From the NCBI GenBank assembly GCA_030374765.1, contig JARGXX010000088.1:310001-374000 (forward strand): a DNA stretch of 64,000 bases. The letters run 5' to 3'. Under the pieces are notes generated by a model that worked only from the letters and a program-made list of their open reading frames with translations, made no database searches and had not been told where the DNA came from. Position numbers and translations under genes: made by a program. Positions within the stretch are counted from its first letter, which is position 1; the number at the start of each line of letters is the position of its first letter. This document shows positions 53,487 through 64,000 of this stretch, in pieces. This DNA comes from Agarophyton chilense (Eukaryota > Rhodophyta > Florideophyceae > Gracilariales > Gracilariaceae).

Positions 53487-55343
53487 CTACGGAAAGCCCG
53501 AGGAGGGACCCGCCCCACCGTTGGGATTCTGACCCTGATGGTACGCCGAGGCGAAAGCCAACATCTGGCTCACATCCGTCATACCCGGGGGAATCGGAAT
53601 GCCTGCATTCACGAGGCCTTGCCGCACACTATTCGCTTGCGGAGTGGCAACCGGCACCTGCGCAAGGGTGTTCACACCCCACCCGGGGGGAGCAGATGGA
53701 CCGCCACCGGATGCATTCGCCGCCGCAGCTGAGGTCGATCCCACTGGTTGGGAGGGTGCAGATGGCTCTACAGGGAGTACTCCACTAGGAGCTGGAACGT
53801 CGTTATCCAACGCTGGATCGTCCAGGTCTACTGGAGGCTCGTACTCGTAATCGTCGGTATAAATGAACCCCGTCGGGTGTCCAACCAGCATCGGTCGAGG
53901 CGAGTCAATCAGCGCCCGTGCTTGCGCCGCGCTGATGCGAACCCCTTCGAAGGGATTGTAATAGACCCAGTTACCGGAGCCCGGATCGTACCGGCCAGGA
54001 GACATGTCTCACGCGGATCCTTCCCCTGCCGGCTGAGTTTCAACTGGAATTCTATCCCATTGGGTGTTGTCGATCACGTCCAAGATTGGATACAGGTCCT
54101 GCACGTTGCTGACCGAACCCAACGCTGGGACAAGGTCGATCTGACGCATGATGGTCGGTAGCATCGGAGGAATGTACCAGATACGGAAATGGTCATGAGC
54201 ATCCCAGAGGAGGTGCGCCGCTACGCGGGCTGCCCACTCGGCTGCAACGAGGGCCCAGTATCCCGAGTTCGAGTCGTGCATCAAACGAGACCCGATATAG
54301 TAGATGCATGGGGGCAGTTCAGCAAAGCACCCTCGGGGGACTTGGACCTTACTCCACCAAGCTGGAAGGGGCACGAATCGCCCAACCTTCGCCGTGTTAC
54401 GGATACGCTCCAGTTCCACGTGAGGATACGGGACAAAGAACCCGAAACGGGAGCGCGAGCGGCGCTCGAAGCGCACGCGTCGATCGAACCCATACTGGGT
54501 AAACTGCCGTTGAAGGTACCTGAATTCAGCCCGAATGATGGGACAACTCCATTGGAGCATATCTTCTCGGAGAGGAAAACCCGGTCCGCGGAACTCGGCT
54601 TCGGGAAAGGCTGCCAGGTTATCCCCGTAGGAGACCTCACCGTACGTGCGGTAGTAGGCGACATCGAACCCGTACTCCGGGTGAACCAGATGGTCAAAGC
54701 GTGACCTCTCCAATCGCTGGTAGGCCAGATCCGCCATCGCTGCGCGCGCCTTATCCAGGGACTCCCCGCGACCGCGGTATAGATACTGAGGCTCTATGGC
54801 TACCTGCGCCCTCCAATCGGGAGAACGTACAACCTCGACAGGTAGGCCACCCGGCAATAAGCCGTCCTCCACGTAGGAGTCGATGAGCTCATCGTCGCGA
54901 ACCGCTGTCGGATGGAACCACGGGGCGCGGGAATATATCACCGGATCGGTAAGGGGACTCCACCTTCGAAAGGATTCGTTTGAGATCCAACCTCTGGAGT
55001 TTGCTACCAAGGGCATCGCATGAGCGGAGTTCCACGCCACTGAGTTGATGCCCAAATCCTCTTGAGGATGTCGGTTGCTCGCCGAGGCGGAAGGTTCGGT
55101 ACCTGACGGAGCCGCATCAAAACCGGAGAAATATCCACCCTGCTTGGGAGCTTCGTTGTCCGCCGGCGCGGAGGCCGACGGCCCCGAGAGTGGGTTGATG
55201 ACGTATGGGTTCATTCCCTTGAGAGGGCTGGTTGAGACTGCTGTTGCGAGAAGTTGCTTATCGCCGAAAGTCGGAGGAGTAGAAGAAAGTTGTACCGATG
55301 TGCCGGTTTTGTGGCGATCCTCAGAAGTGGTGAAGGACCCCAT
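53487..55343 (-). pseudogene. Element B reverse-oriented extra gene
   Basis: Opposite to gag-pol. The first ATG at 55343 is about 82 bp inside the 3' LTR (MGSFTTSEDRHKTG), with a TATA-like tatatata on the same strand at 55355-55362. Conserved blocks: GGYFSGFDAAPSG, SRAPWFHPTAVRDDELIDSY, RSRFGFFVPYPHVELERI, GRFVPLPAWW, GCFAELPPCIYYIGSRLM, WALVAAEWAARVAAHLLWDA, and in the final part NWVYYNPFEGVRIS and VGHPTGFIYTDDYEYEPP. The tail is Ser/Pro/Gly/Gln-rich. No signal peptide or clear transmembrane helix. Nearly continuous in this copy, with about one break. Function unknown. Confidence 0.72.
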
Positions 55344-55424
55344 TGGGAGAGAAGTATATATAGTGACCGGAAAGCGAGACACCCGCGGCTCGGAATGGTC
55401 TTCCTCGTCTTAAGGAGGGGGAGA

Positions 55425-56348
55425 TGTAGAGCAACGCCCAGTTAGGTGATACTTGAAGATGCAACTCCTAGAATGAGGGTTGAACCCTTCGAGGGTTATG
55501 ACTATGATCCCCTCTAAGGTGTGCTGAGGTGGCACTGTTTTCTGGCTAGAGTTCGCCTATGAAAGGAAGATTCGGATGGCCCATGGTTGGATTGGCCCCG
55601 TGATACACGTGGCTTAATTTCGGCACCGATTTTCGGATATTTGTTAGAACGTTGGACTTTTGGGCCCTGACAGTGGGATGTCCACGTGTATGGCCCTGAG
55701 CAGGTGTGCACGACTGTAATTAGTAGAGTTTAGTTAGTGGGCCCTACTTAGGGAGACGAGATCTGACTGTCCGAAACTCAGAGTAAATGGGAACCAAGGT
55801 TGGTCTTCGATACCTTTAGAGGTTCTTCGTCGCCATCGTTTCGGCATTACAACCCGGAACGGGCTCTGGTTAGCAACGACTGCTTAGGGACACTACTCCA
55901 CTTGGAGAGTGCCCACGTTTGGGTTCCGTGCAACCACCCCCTTGGGACCGCTCAGACTACCTGCGTGCACGATACCCCGTGGGGGTTCTGCTTACTTGTT
56001 GCGTGCTTTTTGTGTTTCCTTTCGAGGACAGGTTTTCACCCCTGTATTGGGTTTCTTTTGTTGTTTCGCCCATTTTCTGGTTCTCGTGTGTGGTGCCTGT
56101 CAGTGCCCGACCCTCGCCCCGTTTTTCCTCTTCCCCGGATTTTCCCCCATTCTTTGGGATACCCATACCCATTCCCGACCCAACGGTTTCTACCCCTCAC
56201 CTCCGTCGGTACTGCCGGAATCCCCCGTGGGAGTTACACCCCACACTACGGGTGGAACGGAGGGCTCTGTCTCTGGGTCTGCCTCCCCCAGGGAGCAAGG
56301 CTTCGAAAACCTTGAGAGCACTTCCCGTCGCCGGGTTTTGCTCCACAG
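55425..56348 (+). repeat. Element B 3' LTR
   Basis: 924 bp, paired with 44762-45684; preceded by polypurine tract aaggagggggaga and followed by the target duplication GAAAG. Confidence 0.92.
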
Positions 56349-58320
56349 AAAGGATTCGCCGAGAACCCACGGCAGCAGTGCGTTAAGGAGAACGCCTCAC
56401 CTGGGCCACCTCTAGTCCAAAAAAACCCCAAGGAGAACCCCATAAGGCCGAAGGAATTAGAGAGATCATTCCCGCAGGGCTTGCCGACCTTCTCTGGCCC
56501 CGTCTCCGTGAGCTCTGCTCAGCCCATGTGGATTGCATTATGGACGTGCGACTCGCTACGGCGATCGCTGACCATACAGGTTACCTCATCACGCGAATCG
56601 TCCCTAAGGTCATAGAGTCTGAGCTATTCTTAGACTCCCTCATTCAGCCCGTTCAAGCAGCAGTCACCAGCCAGTCAGGCACCACGGTCTTTAGGACCAC
56701 TTCACAAGTCAACCATCCGGCTTCCATATGGCAAACCCCTACCAAACCCCCAGGAGTGGCGGGATTATCCGTTCCTCGACAGGAATACCATCAGGAAAAC
56801 CCAATGGTGGAATAATCTAGGAGTAGAAGAGAGGCTCCGCGTCTAGAAGAGAGATAGATGGCCCTACCCAAAGGACATTATGGGGTACAGCGACCGCAGG
56901 GCTCCATCGGATCTGATAAAAAGATCGATCCGTTAGGTCCCTATTACGCTGAGAAGAAAAGAAGTAACCGCAGGAGAAAGAAGAACAGAAGACGCAAAAG
57001 AAGATACATTTCGGACACGAGTGATATCGAATCGGCCTCGGCCGACAAGACGGACTCGGAAGTGAATGAAGCTGCCGTTCGAGGCCTAAGACCGCTGACA
57101 ACGACACACAAACTTTTCCTTAAGGTTCTACACTACCGGAATTACCGGTTGGCCAACAGGTCCGCGAAATATTCTGGTTCGGTGGCTCGAAGAGTCGCCC
57201 ATTGGGCCAAACGGATGCAACTAACCATTACGGACAAATTCTCGGGTTCCGATCCCATTGCTGTCCTTAGGTTTCTCAGTTTGTTCCGTACAGCCTTTGA
57301 TCAGAACGGTGTCCACGAGGGCGCCACTCTGTACCTTTTCCAATTCTTCCTTACAGGACAGGCGCGTGACCGAGTGGTTTCGAAGATATCTGGCACAAAT
57401 GACCTCGTGGATGCTCCAGACCGTGAGCTCCTCAGGTCATACCCCTAGGTTTTCCATTACCTCTTGGAAACTTACGCCACGGATGACGTTATAATGGATG
57501 CCCACCAGGAAGTAATACCTTTAGGCAGAGCTCCAACATGACTGAGTCAGCTTTGGCAGACGACCTATGGAAGAAAGCTTACCGATGTGGAAACGTGTTC
57601 GTCGAAGAACGGCTTAAACGTCACTTCATCACGGGATTGCTCCCTGCCATTCGGACACATGTCCGCAATTACCACACGGAAAACCCACAATACTCCTTCC
57701 AAATGCTCGTTACATACGCCAAAGGTTATAGGAAAACCTAGAAGACTTCCAGGCGAAACGCTGATATATCAAGAGGACACCCAACTCCATTGCGGAAACC
57801 CAACCACGCCCATTTGGTTAGCTCCAAGGAATCGGACATGGATGCATCACTGCATTACCCCGATTCAGGACATATCCTCGCGGTCAATTTCAGTGCTCCT
57901 CCGTCCGGGCCCCCATCATATACCTCTCAGGGAACTACAGCGACCACTGGGCCACCCACACCCAATTATTCTCCCTTCCCGTCCCGCATGGACGTTTTTG
58001 TTCGCTCCCCAAGGGCTTGCTTCCTCTGCCTTTCAGTGACCCAACCTTGTGACTGCACGATGTATGTGCCTGAGGACGCACGTAAAAACCTCCTAGCCCT
58101 AAGGGAAGAGAATTACCGGGTGCGGGGATCTGGAGGAATGTATAACAGGGCACAGCAACGAACCACAGGGACCCCTGGAAGCTCATGCTATGCCACGCCG
58201 CCGCATACTGCGATCCAAGCCCAACAGGTTCATGCCATTGTAGATCCATCCGAAGACCCCGTGGAAGAACCCTATTCTCAGAAAGAAACAGAAACTCCAT
58301 CGGAAAACGCCTAGAGGGAC
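56349..58320 (+). pseudogene. gag: Element C gag remains
   Basis: Recognisable by basic stretches (RRRKKNRRRKRRYISD), TTTHKLFLKVLHYRNYRL, SGSDPIAVLRFLSLFRTAF and TLYLFQFFLTGQARDRV, which parallel the capsid region of A and B, and by KKAYRCGNVFVEERLKRHF further on. Heavily decayed. Confidence 0.65.
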
Positions 58321-58399
58321 GACGCGAGGCAAATCCTCCTTCTTTGAGCACCTTTCTCAACCAATTGGACGGTCATGAGCCAAGGAGCTCCTCACCTCC

Positions 58400-60128
58400 T
58401 AACACAAACCACCCACAGTGGACCACTTAGGATGAACCAGAATTGGAACACAGTAACGACCCTGTCTGTATCCCCAAGAAAGAGAATTACAAAGTTCGAA
58501 TAACCGTGGGACTTCGTTCTGACAACTCTCGAGTGTCCACAGCTGTATTGGAAACAGGCGCTGGTTTCAATTTGGTCCATCCTAAGCTACTTCTACTGGG
58601 TTGACAAGATTTCGTTCAGGTAAGGAAGACCCCAAGGATTACCGATGCGTCACGTAGACCAATGGACATTTAAAGGATAGTACCACTTTACCTTCAGATA
58701 GGACAATTCAAAGTCCGCACGTGGTTCCTCGCATGTTTTAACTTTGGCGGTGAGGCAATTCTAGGGACCTACTTTATCGATTGATACATCAAGGCCATTC
58801 ATCCAGGCCTTAGAAAAGTCGAGTTCTACCGCGCACCTTCCATCTACATGACAGGTTCCGCCCCAAGGCCAGAAGCTAACGGCAACAGAGCGGTTATCTC
58901 CGATAACACGAAGTCCAATACGGTTCGCCTGTCAAAAGCCATAACGATACCCCCGATGACCCAAATCGCTGTATCGGTCCATTCCCAGTCCTCAGATTTC
59001 GTAACGATTCAGAACCACCCGAAAATGGTTCTGAAGCACCTTACCTTGATGGCCAATGTAGTAATGGACATCTACCCCAACAGGTCCTTTTTGGTCACAA
59101 TCAGCCACTTCCGAGATAAACCCGTGCCGTTACCTAAAGCTACAAGGATTTGTATCACTCTACTCCCGGCCGAGGTCATTATGGAGACCCGTATTGATTA
59201 CCTTGCGACGCCAACTCTCGACGAGAACTTCGACTTTTGGGAGGGGACGATCGCTCTCGGGGCAGAATTCGAATCCTATAGGCCCCAGGTACTTGATCTC
59301 TTCAGAGAATACCAGGCCATGTGGTCAGGTCACTTGGACACAATCAAAGCCACTACACACCGCATTGACCTTCAGGATGATGCTAGACCACAGTTTCAGC
59401 ACCCATACCCTACCGGCCTTAAAGGTAGGGATATTGTCGCCGACCAGATGGACAAGATGCGCAAAGCTCAAGTCATTGAGCTGGGTCCTCCGAACCAATC
59501 CGAATGGGCAAGTCCCCTTGTCCTCATGGCGAAGAAAGATGGCTCCGTCAGGTTCTGTGTCGACTACAGGAAGCTGAACGCAGTAACCAAGATGGACTCA
59601 TACCCGATACCCTGCATGGACGACTGTCTGGATTCCTAAGACGAAGCTGTCGTATTTACTACACTGGAAGCTAACTCGGGATATTGTCAAATCCCTTTGG
59701 CCGAAGATGCAAGAGCGCTGACAACCTTTACCACCCATGAAGGTCTGTTCAGATTTACTCGCATGCCCTTTGGCTTGAAGAATGCACCAGCTACTTTCCG
59801 ACGGGTAATGGACATTATACTGTCCAGAGTGAAATGGAAGTTCGCTCTGGTCTATTTGGATGACGTTATAATCTTCTGACGGACCATAAAAGAACACCTT
59901 CGCCACGTAAAGAAGCTACTAACAATCCTACAGGATGCTGAAGTAACACTGAAACTCCGCAAATGCGCTTTCTTCCAGGCCTCAGTAGACTATCTCGATC
60001 ACGTCGTTCTCCCTGGAAGCTAAAGGTGGCCACACGGACTACAAATGCGATTCGCCAGGCTAAGCCTCCTAGGACCCACACGGAAGAACGATCCTTCGTG
60101 GGCTTGTGCAACGTTTACCGACGGTTCG
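58400..60128 (+). pseudogene. pol: Element C pol remains (protease-like to RT)
   Basis: Weak protease-like region near 58540; then a clear RT: HRIDLQDDARPQFQHPYPTG, ASPLVLMAKKDGSVRFCVDY, YPIPCMDD, FGLKNAPATFRRVMD, FALVYLDDVIIF and GLCNVYRRFV near 60125, after which similarity stops at the start of element D. Several breaks. Confidence 0.75.
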
Positions 60129-60795
60129 TGTGGTATCCGCTCTAACGGAGAGAGAAGACACCTGCGACAGCGTTCGGACTGCCGGTGGGTCGCTTGCGGC
60201 GAAGGAAAAGGGGTGGTAGAGCTACAACACCAGCGAGCTGGAAGTGGGGTGTAAGGCCACTACTTGCCGGCGAGGGTTAACAGTGCAACTGTAAAACATT
60301 GATGGAACGTAGGTACGAGACGGCTCGTGAAGTGGTTGGGGGCTGACTATCTATTATAGCTCGTCCGGATCTCCGGTTAAGGAATCCTAAGCGAGGAAAA
60401 GAATATTCATAATGCCCATGTTGTCTCCTTTACTTGGAGTCGGCGCTCACCTCTGGTACACTATATACTGTGTGCCAGGGTGAGTGCCCAAATAAATATA
60501 TAATACCCAGTGGTCAGCCACTTAGCCAAACCACTGTATGGGTATGGTCCCTAATGGATGTCTAGCTACAAAGGGTAGTAAAACCAGCCATGTGGATCGC
60601 CACTACATGCGCCGTTGCAAGCCACTCCACTCGTGATACCACGTGTCCCACTACAACATTCTGCCTCTAGGCATCCTATGCGGAATGCCATTTCATATCA
60701 CAATGTTGATGATATCACTCATTTATGAGTTTCAATCGCGACTTCGCGAAAAACAAACCCATCGGATTCCCCGACATAGTAGAATACTACACACA
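60129..60795 (-). repeat. Element D 3' LTR (limits inferred)
   Basis: The left limit is where element C pol similarity ends and a tgtgg sequence begins; the right limit is an acaca end followed by a purine-rich tract on minus (cttaacgagggg) and then the reverse gene. The partner LTR is outside the window, so limits are tentative. Confidence 0.5.
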
Positions 60796-60815
60796 CCCCT
60801 CGTTAAGCGCGAACC

Positions 60816-62649
60816 ATGGGGGACGCAAGAAGCATTTATATGCAGTCAGACCGGTGTTCCGGGTACTCATCGTCATCACGAATTCCTCGCCGTCCGACCA
60901 ACTCGTACAGTTCTCAACAGCATTCTGTTCCTCACCGCTCTTCAGCTCGATCTCTCGCGATGGATCCGAACGCCGGGTCCAACCCGTTTCAGCCCTCCTC
61001 TGAGGATGTGCCTTCTGGGGCTCCGTCAAACACTCCTGGTTCTGCGTCGCAGCCTACTGCTCAACTCGGTCCATACCCTTCGTTCCCCACCCCGTACACC
61101 GGATTCCGGTCGGTACCGTTACCTCAGCCAACCGTGGCTCCGATGCCGAAAGTGGCTTACGTCGCCTCTGCGGGTGTGCTTCGAGCTCCTTCTCGTCGTG
61201 CTGAGAGGAGCTACCCGCACCCTGCGGATTTCTATGGACGAGATCCTCTCGACAACGTTGAACTTTTCCCGCAAGCGCCCTGGTTTGATCCAGTTGCTAT
61301 CGGCGATGACGCGTTGATAAAACATTATGTACATGGTGGGTACTTCCCTGACGGTATTTCGGAACACGCGATTTATAGTGACGACTGGGCGAGCCATATT
61401 GCTTTGCCAGAAAACGCGATTGCGCGATGTTCAACGGAAACCTTGTCTGAAGCCCGTACGCGGTTCACCAAGCTGAGTTACCAGCGTCTTCACCGATTCA
61501 TCAGTACGGTTCTCCTCCCGCAGGACTGGGAACTAGATACCTGGAAAGCCCGTACCGACGGTGAAGGTTACTCGAATATCGAGACACTCGTTGAAGTCGA
61601 GGTTAGCGGTTGGCGCGGTGTGTGCGGTGTGCGTGATGCAGCTCTATGCTTTCAGCAACCTCTTCTCCGTGCGGAGTTCCGCTTCCTCCGAAAGCGTGAC
61701 ATTCGCTATTGGGACTATCCCCGTTGGGAACGTCGTACTCGATCACGTTTGGGCTATTTGGTGCCGTATCAAATGATCGAGATTGGCTGCATCCGGCGGA
61801 ACGTGCGGTTCGGGCGCTACATCGGTATTCCGGAGCATTGGGCGGCGATCGAGAGAACTCGTGGTTGCCCTGTGGAGCTCCCACCGGCGATCTCCTACAT
61901 CGGGTCCGCGTTGGTTAACGACCCGTTCCCGGTTCTGGGGATAATGGACGGTGGTTTATACCGAGTTTATCGCCAAGATGGCCGTCTTCTTCCTGTGAGA
62001 TGCTTATGATACCTTTAGAGTTTGGTACATGTCGCCCACAGCGCGAAAGTATGCGAGAGAATTCGATCTTTCTCTTGTCCTGGGATCTCGTGCGAACCAT
62101 GCCGACTTCCTCCATCTTGTGGATTTGATCGACGGTGTCTATTGGTCTGGAGTGCCAGCTGATCAATCCGCTCGCGGAACCCGTGCAAGACACCACGACC
62201 ATTCTCCTGGACGAACAGCAAGTGCTGGAGATTTCTTTTGGTACGACCCCTGGACGCGCCAGTTGATCGCCTCCGAGCGGGCTCGCTTTCTTCGGGAGAA
62301 CCTGCGTGACATGCCATCGAACCAGCATACTGGATACGTGTACGATGCTACTCCATCCGAGAACGGAGAGGAACTGTATGAAGAAGCGCCGGGAGCTGAA
62401 GCTGAACTCGGTTACGAGAACGAGCCAGAGCTGGCAGGCGTAGCGACTTCTGTCGATCAATTCGCAGCGGCGGGAGTTCCTCAAGAGTACTTTCATGGGT
62501 TTACCCAACAACCGAGTGCAGTGCCGGTCGAAGATCCAGGCTTGGATCCGCTGAGGCAGTTCCTCTTAGATGCGGGCTTTCCCGTGGACCAAGTTGAGGG
62601 TGATGGCGCACAGCTTCTTGCGAACCTGCGTGCTCGCACGTCTCTTTGA
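60816..62649 (+). pseudogene. Element D reverse-oriented extra gene
   Basis: Starts 21 bp inside the LTR, opposite to the element's pol. A Ser/Pro-rich N-terminus (NSYSSQQHSVPHRSSARS), then blocks shared with A and B: PQAPWFDPVAIGDDALI, EARTRFTKLSYQRLHRF, RRTRSRLGYLVPYQMIEI, FGRYIGIPEHWAAIERTRGC, VELPPAISYIGSALV; then SAGDFFWYDPWTRQL, NQHTGYVYDAT, and an acidic Glu-rich tail. Clearly more divergent from A and B than they are from each other. About one or two breaks. Function unknown. Confidence 0.7.
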
Positions 62650-62689
62650 TGATCCTAGAAAAGACTTTTAGTCAACACCCTTGCGGTGA

Positions 62690-62910
62690 TATCTTGATAC
62701 CAATAAACTCCGGTGACTTCGTGTCTTCACGTTCCCTTCTTATCTTCTAGTCATCATCTCTTCTCGCTTCTCGAGTTCTTAACTTCTTCTTCTCGCTTCT
62801 CGAGTTTGTAATAGGTGATAATCAGTAAATGTCCTTTGCTTGCGTGTCTTCACGTTTCCTCTTTATGATTTCTTGTTCTCTTCTCGCCTTTCGAGTTTTT
62901 ACTACCTTTG
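62690..62910 (-). repeat. GA-rich (sense) tract with short repeats in element D
   Basis: CT-rich on +, containing tcttctcgcttctcgagtt twice and a third variant (tcttctcgcctttcgagttt), and gtgtcttcacgtt twice. It lies between the end of the reverse gene and the chromodomain. Confidence 0.65.
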
Positions 62911-64000
62911 CAGCCCATACTTGGAAATGGGATGTGCCCATGGGCCCGACTATCGAGGAGTCGATCTCCCTGGGGAAAGTTAATCGCATGCATCGATGAT
63001 ACCGCACAAGTTGCGAACGGGGTATATGAGCTATAGGCTCCAACATATCCGCTTCCGGAGGAAAACGGTACCAACGGACTCCATACAGTAATTCTCTAAT
63101 ATCTTTATGCTCGCCATGCTCACATATGTGATCCATAACATATTCTTGGGCGTTTCCCAATGCTTTCGCTGTTGGCGCGAGACTCCTGTTAACAGGCTTG
63201 AAATGCCTTAGGGCTGACCCTAGCGTCTCTGTGTGAGCAGTCTCAGCACCGCTAAGAGTTCGCTCGTCGTCTAACTGTAGTTCTGCCCGCAGGGTCAGTG
63301 TACTCATTCCTTGAGAACCTTTCTCAGATAAAGAGCTATTCAGTTTTCCAGGTTCCATAGAAGCGTACATCTTGCTACTTCTCAATTCCATTCATGTATG
63401 AACTTCCTTCAGTTTATGCGATTCTGTCCGCTGTTGGGGGGATGATAGTGCTTGCACCACGACAGGAGGCCATACCTCTTCTTCTTCCAGCCCACGAGGG
63501 ATGGGAGCCGATATCGGCGGAACAGCGAGTGGCGCTTCACCTGACGGTTCAGCCTGAAGCGGCAACGGCGCGTGTTCGCGTGCACTCGTTTCCAAGTCCT
63601 TGGAGCCAAATTCCAAAACATTTTTCTTGCTTTCAGGTTCCATTTCTGTACTTACGGGTGTGCGCGTGCCACGGGGCAAATCCCGATACTTTGGAAGCTG
63701 TACGTGATTGGCGTACGCAACCGCCGGCGGTGGGAGATCAGCAGCTTTCTCCTCCGCTCAAGCCATTGGTGGCGGTTCACTCTCCCGAGTGTCACTTGGG
63801 CTTTTGCCTTGACGTTCCGTCGCACTTGTTTCCTTAGTTCTACCAGATACCTGGACTTCCACTTGCGGGTCAGGCGCAACTTCAACGCGATCGCGCGATA
63901 CACGTTCAACGTCCTCACCTGTCGTGATGACCACTGTGTCTTCATCAAGGTCCACCACTTTGAAGGGTCCAGCCGCTTTCGGCAACAACTTATGACGCGA
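62822..64000 (-). pseudogene. pol: Element D pol 3' part: integrase tail and chromodomain
   Basis: The integrase tail LPKAAGPFKVVDLDEDTVV with ERVSRDRVEVAPDP at about 63860-63990 matches those of A and B (GPFRVISV, ERISRDRV). A chromodomain at about 62980-63150 reads EYVMDHICEHGEHKD, VRWYRFPPEADMLEPIAHIP and RSQLVRYHRC. It continues past the window edge. Confidence 0.75.

Larger units (their letters stand above)
44762..56348 (+). mobile_element. Element B: Ty3/gypsy chromovirus with a reverse-oriented extra gene
   Basis: An 11.6-kb LTR retrotransposon inserted into element C. Both LTRs start tgtagagcaacg and end gctccaca; the 5-bp target duplication GAAAG stands immediately before 44762 and after 56348. 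Order: LTR, primer-binding site, gag, protease, RT, RNase H, integrase, chromodomain, GA-rich tract, reverse-oriented gene, polypurine tract (aaggagggggaga), LTR. Over the first 365 bases I counted about 20 LTR differences (about 94-95 percent identity), so its age is similar to A. Architecture complete, but broken, with about six breaks. Confidence 0.93.
44119..60128 (+). mobile_element. Element C: old Ty3/gypsy element, split by B and interrupted by D
   Basis: Left LTR end and primer-binding site at about 44464-44485, first part of gag from about 44589 to 44761, then element B (44762-56348), then more gag (to about 58300) and pol to about 60128, where element D begins. The remainder of C is presumably beyond D, outside the window. 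It is related to A and B but more distant. It is heavily decayed, with about ten or more breaks, and must be older than B and D, which sit in it. Confidence 0.75.
60129..64000 (-). mobile_element. Element D: chromovirus on minus, only its 3' part in the window
   Basis: 3' LTR, reverse-oriented extra gene, CT-rich (sense GA-rich) tract, chromodomain and integrase tail in the same order as A and B. It is inserted in the pol region of element C. The rest (remaining pol, gag, 5' LTR) lies beyond the right edge. The visible part has about two or three breaks. Confidence 0.75.

Noticed and set aside
62690-62910. Short direct repeats considered as a CRISPR-like array
   Set aside because: Only two or three irregular repeats without uniform spacers, in a retroelement of a eukaryote.

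Overview
The window looks like nuclear DNA of a red alga (Rhodophyta). It carries compact host genes with none or very few short introns, several of them with plastid-targeting-like N-termini: a plant-type DAHP synthase, peptide deformylase, a plastid pyruvate dehydrogenase E2 and an STN7/STN8-like kinase. It also encodes a nuclear protein of the phycobiliprotein fold. The species was not identified.

Layout. 1-11.9 kb is a dense host island: a Twinkle-type primase-helicase (possibly cut by the window edge), DAHP synthase with two small introns, a 1727-residue intronless Dicer on the minus strand, peptide deformylase, and an allophycocyanin-like protein without the usual chromophore cysteine. 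12.9-14.3 kb is a decayed Tc1/mariner element. 14.84-25.96 kb is a Ty3/gypsy chromovirus ('element A', coding on minus). 26-34.6 kb is repeat-rich and gene-poor: a 14-bp tandem repeat, pieces of PIF/Harbinger transposase and its Myb/NAM-like partner protein, a mitochondrial nad4L fragment in nuclear DNA, and a second Tc1/mariner copy of almost the same length as the first. 34.9-41.1 kb is a second host island: a flavin-containing monooxygenase, a dihydrolipoamide acyltransferase with two lipoyl and two subunit-binding domains, and a kinase with one intron. 41.9-43.7 kb holds a GC-rich Ala-coding low-complexity tract and a broken DDE transposase. From about 44.1 kb to the right edge is a nest of chromoviruses: an old element C, split by element B (44762-56348, target duplication GAAAG), and interrupted again by element D, which runs out of the window.

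The most unusual feature is shared by elements A, B and D. Between the chromodomain end of pol and the 3' LTR each carries an extra gene in the reverse orientation. It starts only about 20-80 bp inside the 3' LTR and converges on the end of pol across a GA-rich tract. The encoded protein has shared blocks in all three copies, matches no family I recognise, and shows no signal peptide or clear membrane anchor. All retroelements are treated here as fossils: A and B keep their whole architecture but are broken, C is heavily decayed, and D is only partly visible.

No CRISPR array, rRNA or tRNA gene was recognised.
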